DNA of 8,160 nucleotides from an uncultured bacterium (GTDB lineage Bacteria > Cyanobacteriota > Vampirovibrionia > Gastranaerophilales > Gastranaerophilaceae), in assembly GCA_900553205.1 (NCBI GenBank), contig USCK01000082.1, positions 1 through 8,160 on the forward strand, read 5' to 3'. Below, in pieces: positions 5,306 through 8,160 of this stretch. Both the position numbers and the translations under genes were made by a program. Within the stretch, counting starts at the first letter, position 1. Every line of letters begins with the position of its first letter. The notes beneath the pieces are model-generated. The model was not told where the DNA came from, searched no databases, and saw only the letters and a program-made list of their open reading frames with translations.

Positions 5306-6844
5306 ATGGATAGTGGAAAGATTGTCGTAGTCGATGACGAAAAAATAGTAACGTCTGCTTTTAAAACTCTTTTTATGGTAGAAGGGTTTGATAATGCTGC
5401 GTTTTTTAATAACCCGAAAGAGGCTCTTGAATATATAAAAGATAATGCCCCTGATTTGATTATTTCAGATTTTTTAATGCCAGAAATGAATGGGTTAGAA
5501 TTCTTGACAGAGGCTAACAAACTATATCCTGAAGTTAGTAAGATTCTTTTAACCGGTTATGCTGACAAAGAAAACGCTATCAAAGCTATTAATGAGGTTG
5601 GTTTATACAGATATATCGAAAAACCTTGGGATAATGACGACTTAATCATTAATATAAAAAACGGTATTGAAAGAAGTTATCTTTTATCACAGTTGCGACA
5701 AAAGATTGCCGAATTGGAAGTTGCTCATAAAGAGCTTGAAAATTATTCTCACAATTTAGAAGAAATTGTAAAAGAGCGTACTGCAGATTTGGTAGAGTCA
5801 AATGCAAAATTAAGTGGTATTATTACAAATTGCGCAGACGGTATTTTTGTAATAGATAACAAAGGAAAAATAGAACAGGCAAACCAAGCTTGTGAAACAT
5901 TATCGGGCTTGAGTGAAGAAAATTTAAAAAAATTAAATATTCAAAAATTTATATGTTCTGAAAAATTTGATATAGTAGATAAAATTAACGAATCTGACGA
6001 CAATGAGTTTTATATAAGAGATTGTTCTATCCTAAACTTGTTAAGCAATGTTTCTATCCCAATAGATATAAGTCTTGCTAAAACTTCTGATACTCATTAT
6101 GTTGGAGTTATTCATAATATTTCGGAACAAAAAGAATCAGACAAATTAAGAGATGATTTTATCGCAACTTTGACACACGATTTAAGAACACCATTATTAG
6201 CAGCTATCCAAACATTAAAATTCTTTATTGATGGTTCTTTAGGTGAAATTTCTGATAAACAAAGAGTTTTATTATCTACAATGCAAAAAAGTAACGAGGA
6301 CTTATTAGGACTTGTTAATGCTTTGCTTGAGGTTTACAGATTTGATGCTCAAAAACTCGTTCTATGTCGTACAAACTTTAGCTTTAATTCTTTGGTGACA
6401 CAAGTTTATAACGAGTTATCACCACTTGCTGAAAAGAAGAACATCAGTTTCAAATTAGAAATTCCTGATGAAAATGTTACTATCAATGCTGACGGTGGGG
6501 AAATCAGACGGGTAGTTTGTAACTTGTGTGGTAACGCAATCAATTATACAAATAATGATGGCGAAGTCATTGTCTCTTTCAAGATAGAAGATAAAGATTT
6601 AATATTTTCAGTTCAAGATAATGGAAATGGTATTCCAAAAGAAGATATCCCGAATTTGTTTCAAAGATTTTCTCAAGGCACAAGTCAAAAACGCTCTACA
6701 GGTACTGGACTTGGGTTATATCTTTCAAGACAGATTATTGAGGCGCATAACGGCAAAATATGGCTCGAAAGTAAATTGAATAAGGGAAGTGAGTTTTCAT
6801 TCCTTTTAACAGATGTCGTTACACAAAAAATAATAAAAAATTAG
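5306..6844 (+). CDS. Soluble receiver-PAS-histidine kinase (two-component hybrid)
   Basis: A 512-residue signalling kinase with its receiver domain at the N-terminus. The receiver (about 4-122) has acidic D10/D11, phospho-acceptor D55 in SDFLMPEMNG, T83 and K106 in IEKPWD, so it should be able to accept phosphate. A coiled coil (about 125-170) leads to a PAS sensor domain (about 168-275; ADGIFVIDNKGKIEQAN is the clearest part). Next come HisKA with H291 in TLTHDLRTPLLAA and an HATPase domain with the N-box (N410 in NLCGNAINYT), DNGNGIP (from D438) and GTGLGL (466-471). No membrane segment is present, so the signal is cytoplasmic or arrives by phosphotransfer to D55. The partner is very probably the response regulator 25 bases downstream. 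The start is fixed by the first receiver strand, KIVVVDDE, close behind ATG 5306; no ribosome site is seen. The H-box style resembles cyanobacterial kinases. The PAS ligand is unknown. Confidence 0.92.
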   Translation: MDSGKIVVVDDEKIVTSAFKTLFMVEGFDNAAFFNNPKEALEYIKDNAPDLIISDFLMPEMNGLEFLTEANKLYPEVSKILLTGYADKENAIKAINEVGLYRYIEKPWDNDDLIINIKNGIERSYLLSQLRQKIAELEVAHKELENYSHNLEEIVKERTADLVESNAKLSGIITNCADGIFVIDNKGKIEQANQACETLSGLSEENLKKLNIQKFICSEKFDIVDKINESDDNEFYIRDCSILNLLSNVSIPIDISLAKTSDTHYVGVIHNISEQKESDKLRDDFIATLTHDLRTPLLAAIQTLKFFIDGSLGEISDKQRVLLSTMQKSNEDLLGLVNALLEVYRFDAQKLVLCRTNFSFNSLVTQVYNELSPLAEKKNISFKLEIPDENVTINADGGEIRRVVCNLCGNAINYTNNDGEVIVSFKIEDKDLIFSVQDNGNGIPKEDIPNLFQRFSQGTSQKRSTGTGLGLYLSRQIIEAHNGKIWLESKLNKGSEFSFLLTDVVTQKIIKN

Positions 6845-6869
6845 TCGAAAAAATATAAATGAGGTTACA

Positions 6870-7538
6870 ATGATAAGAGTTTTATTATGTGAAGATCACG
6901 AGTTGGTTAGAATGGGTTTATCAATAATGATTGATAAAGCTGATGATATCACTCTTATCGGTGAAGCCGAAAACGGTTTATCAGGGGTTGAATTGGCAAA
7001 ACAATTATCACCCGATATTGTTTTGATGGATATAGGTTTGCCCAATATTGACGGGATAGAGGCTACAAAGCGTATAAAAGAATTTAACCCCCAAATAAAG
7101 ATTTTGATATTTACATCAAGAGATGACAGTGATGATGTTTTTGCAGCTTTCAAATCGGGTGCTGACGGGTATATTATGAAGGGTGCAAGTACAGAGAATA
7201 TCCATACTGCAATTCGTTCCGTTAATGAAGGTGTTGCTTGGATAGACCCTCAAATTGCGCGTCTTGTTTTATCTAGCCTTCAAGCACCTAATCAAAATTC
7301 TACTCCAACCTCAAATGGTATAAATTATAAAGCAGGAAAAGACCAGTATGGATTGACCGAACGTGAAATGGAGGTTTTAGCACTTATTGTTAACGGTTTG
7401 ACCAATCCTCAAATCGCAGAAGAATTAACAATTACAAGAGCGACTGCAAAAGCACATGTGCATAGTGTTTTGCAAAAACTTTCTGCATCAACTAGAACAC
7501 AAGCTACAAGAAAAGCTATGGACGAAGGGCTTGTATAA
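6870..7538 (+). CDS. NarL/LuxR-family response regulator
   Basis: Transcription factor of 222 residues, switched by phosphorylation. The receiver (about 1-120) has acidic E8/D9, phospho-acceptor D54 in LMDIGLPNIDG, T82 and K104, all intact. A poorly ordered linker rich in N, S, T and P (about 138-155) joins it to a LuxR-type helix-turn-helix (about 160-222). That domain contains LTEREMEVLALIVNGLTNPQIAEEL and a recognition region ITRATAKAHVHSVLQKL. A-K-A-H-V in place of the more common V-K-x-H-V is frequent among cyanobacterial members of this family. GAGG (6861-6864) lies 5 bases before the start. The gene follows the kinase by 25 bases with no terminator, so kinase H291 is the likely phosphate donor. 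Its stop codon directly abuts the next start codon. Target genes are unknown, though self-regulation of the operon is plausible. Confidence 0.92.
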   Translation: MIRVLLCEDHELVRMGLSIMIDKADDITLIGEAENGLSGVELAKQLSPDIVLMDIGLPNIDGIEATKRIKEFNPQIKILIFTSRDDSDDVFAAFKSGADGYIMKGASTENIHTAIRSVNEGVAWIDPQIARLVLSSLQAPNQNSTPTSNGINYKAGKDQYGLTEREMEVLALIVNGLTNPQIAEELTITRATAKAHVHSVLQKLSASTRTQATRKAMDEGLV

Positions 7539-8153
7539 ATGTTTTATGCAATAATCGCAATATTTTTTGTTACATTTGTAAGAATGCAGTTCGATGAAAC
7601 TCATATTGGAGAACCACATAATCCTATATTAAAGCAGTATCAATACGAATATAAAGTCCAAAAAGAAATATTAAAGGAAGAATATCAAAAAAGCAAACTT
7701 CCAAAATCAGGATATATGTTGACAGAAGAATACGAAGTTCAATCCAAGGGTATTGATAACGAAAATAGAATTGTTGAGGATAGAAAATATCCAAAACCTT
7801 CTAATATGAAATATGTTCCTCAGCCTACGTATAAATTGGTTAGATATAACAATCCTCCAGGAACAGTTGAATTAAATATTCCACGAAAAATTGAATTTGA
7901 AAGACAAGTAAATACACAAGGGGTAGTGTCAGGAGATTTTACCAAACTTGTTTATTCTTCTATTTATTATTATCCAAAAGAAAGATGTACTGGTTGTGAT
8001 GTTTTTGTAATCCCATTAGATACCAAACTCAATCGAGTTGAACGAGTTCAGAAAGCAAATGTTATAAAGAAAATTCCTGAACCTATTTTTTCTACAGTTA
8101 AAGATGTTTCACAAGATGGAGCATTCCGAACTATAACACCTAACCGGCAATAA
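7539..8153 (+). CDS. Unrecognised membrane-anchored protein coupled to the two-component genes
   Basis: I do not recognise this 204-residue protein. Residues 1-14 (MFYAIIAIFFVTFV) are hydrophobic and short, fitting a membrane anchor or signal-anchor; the rest is polar. Residues about 30-115 are rich in K, E, Y and P and look extended or partly disordered. From about 125 the pattern changes to beta-strand-like VVSGDFTKLVYSSIYYYP and DVFVIPLDTKL, faintly like one blade of a WD40/PD40 (TolB-type) propeller; this is a weak resemblance. A C-T-G-C pair (C150, C153) may bind metal or form a disulphide. The start codon follows the regulator's stop with no gap (TAAATG), with AAGGG 9 bases upstream, so translation is probably coupled. 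It may be an envelope partner or sensor for the kinase system, but that rests only on position. The stop is 7 bases from the window end, so a downstream frameshifted continuation cannot be excluded. Confidence 0.6.
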   Translation: MFYAIIAIFFVTFVRMQFDETHIGEPHNPILKQYQYEYKVQKEILKEEYQKSKLPKSGYMLTEEYEVQSKGIDNENRIVEDRKYPKPSNMKYVPQPTYKLVRYNNPPGTVELNIPRKIEFERQVNTQGVVSGDFTKLVYSSIYYYPKERCTGCDVFVIPLDTKLNRVERVQKANVIKKIPEPIFSTVKDVSQDGAFRTITPNRQ

Positions 8154-8160
8154 CCTTCGC

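Noticed and set aside
5287..5520. 77-codon minus-strand frame across the start of the kinase gene
   Set aside because: Overlaps the conserved receiver domain and the kinase promoter region; no ribosome site or protein features.
6896..7153. 85-codon minus-strand frame inside the response regulator
   Set aside because: Shadow of the conserved receiver domain.

Overview
This is an AT-rich window of eight to nine tightly packed genes with no rRNA, tRNA, CRISPR array, transposase or phage gene visible. No gene-free stretch exceeds 300 bases. The base composition, the cyanobacterial-looking H-box (THDLRTPLLAA) and the cyanobacterial-looking LuxR output domain of the two-component genes suggest a low-GC, non-photosynthetic relative of Cyanobacteria (Vampirovibrionia/Melainabacteria, such as gut Gastranaerophilales). 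This is an inference from motif style only; a Firmicute-like origin is not excluded.

Layout. (1) 85-1861, plus strand: two overlapping genes for paralogous WYL-type transcription regulators. The first has a recognisable WYL domain; the second has a degenerate one. (2) 1872-1981: a short intergenic region full of inverted repeats, ending in a REP-like hairpin preceded by GTAG. (3) 1988-2635, minus strand: a nitroreductase-family flavoprotein whose promoter carries a 15-bp perfect palindrome over the -10. (4) 2809-4031, plus strand: a membrane-anchored PPC (DUF296) protein followed at once by a HAD-superfamily phosphatase with a D-x-N catalytic motif. (5) 4134-5159: a branched-chain amino acid aminotransferase with its own promoter, a 21-bp dyad over the -10, and a strong intrinsic terminator. 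(6) 5306-8153: a signalling operon with a soluble receiver-PAS-histidine kinase, a NarL/LuxR-type response regulator, and an unrecognised membrane-anchored protein that starts on the base after the regulator's stop codon.

How the genes work together. Most of the window is regulation: the WYL pair probably acts as a heteromeric transcription factor, in the manner of tandem WYL pairs such as PafB/PafC. The kinase, regulator and membrane protein form one transcription unit, in which the kinase can pass phosphate to its own receiver (D55) or to the partner regulator (D54). The metabolic genes (nitroreductase, HAD phosphatase, aminotransferase) look like ordinary housekeeping or accessory enzymes. 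Nothing here is plainly a new defence or mobile system. The items most worth checking are the asymmetric WYL pair, the REP-like element, the two promoter palindromes, the apparently leaderless kinase gene and the unknown third protein of the signalling operon.
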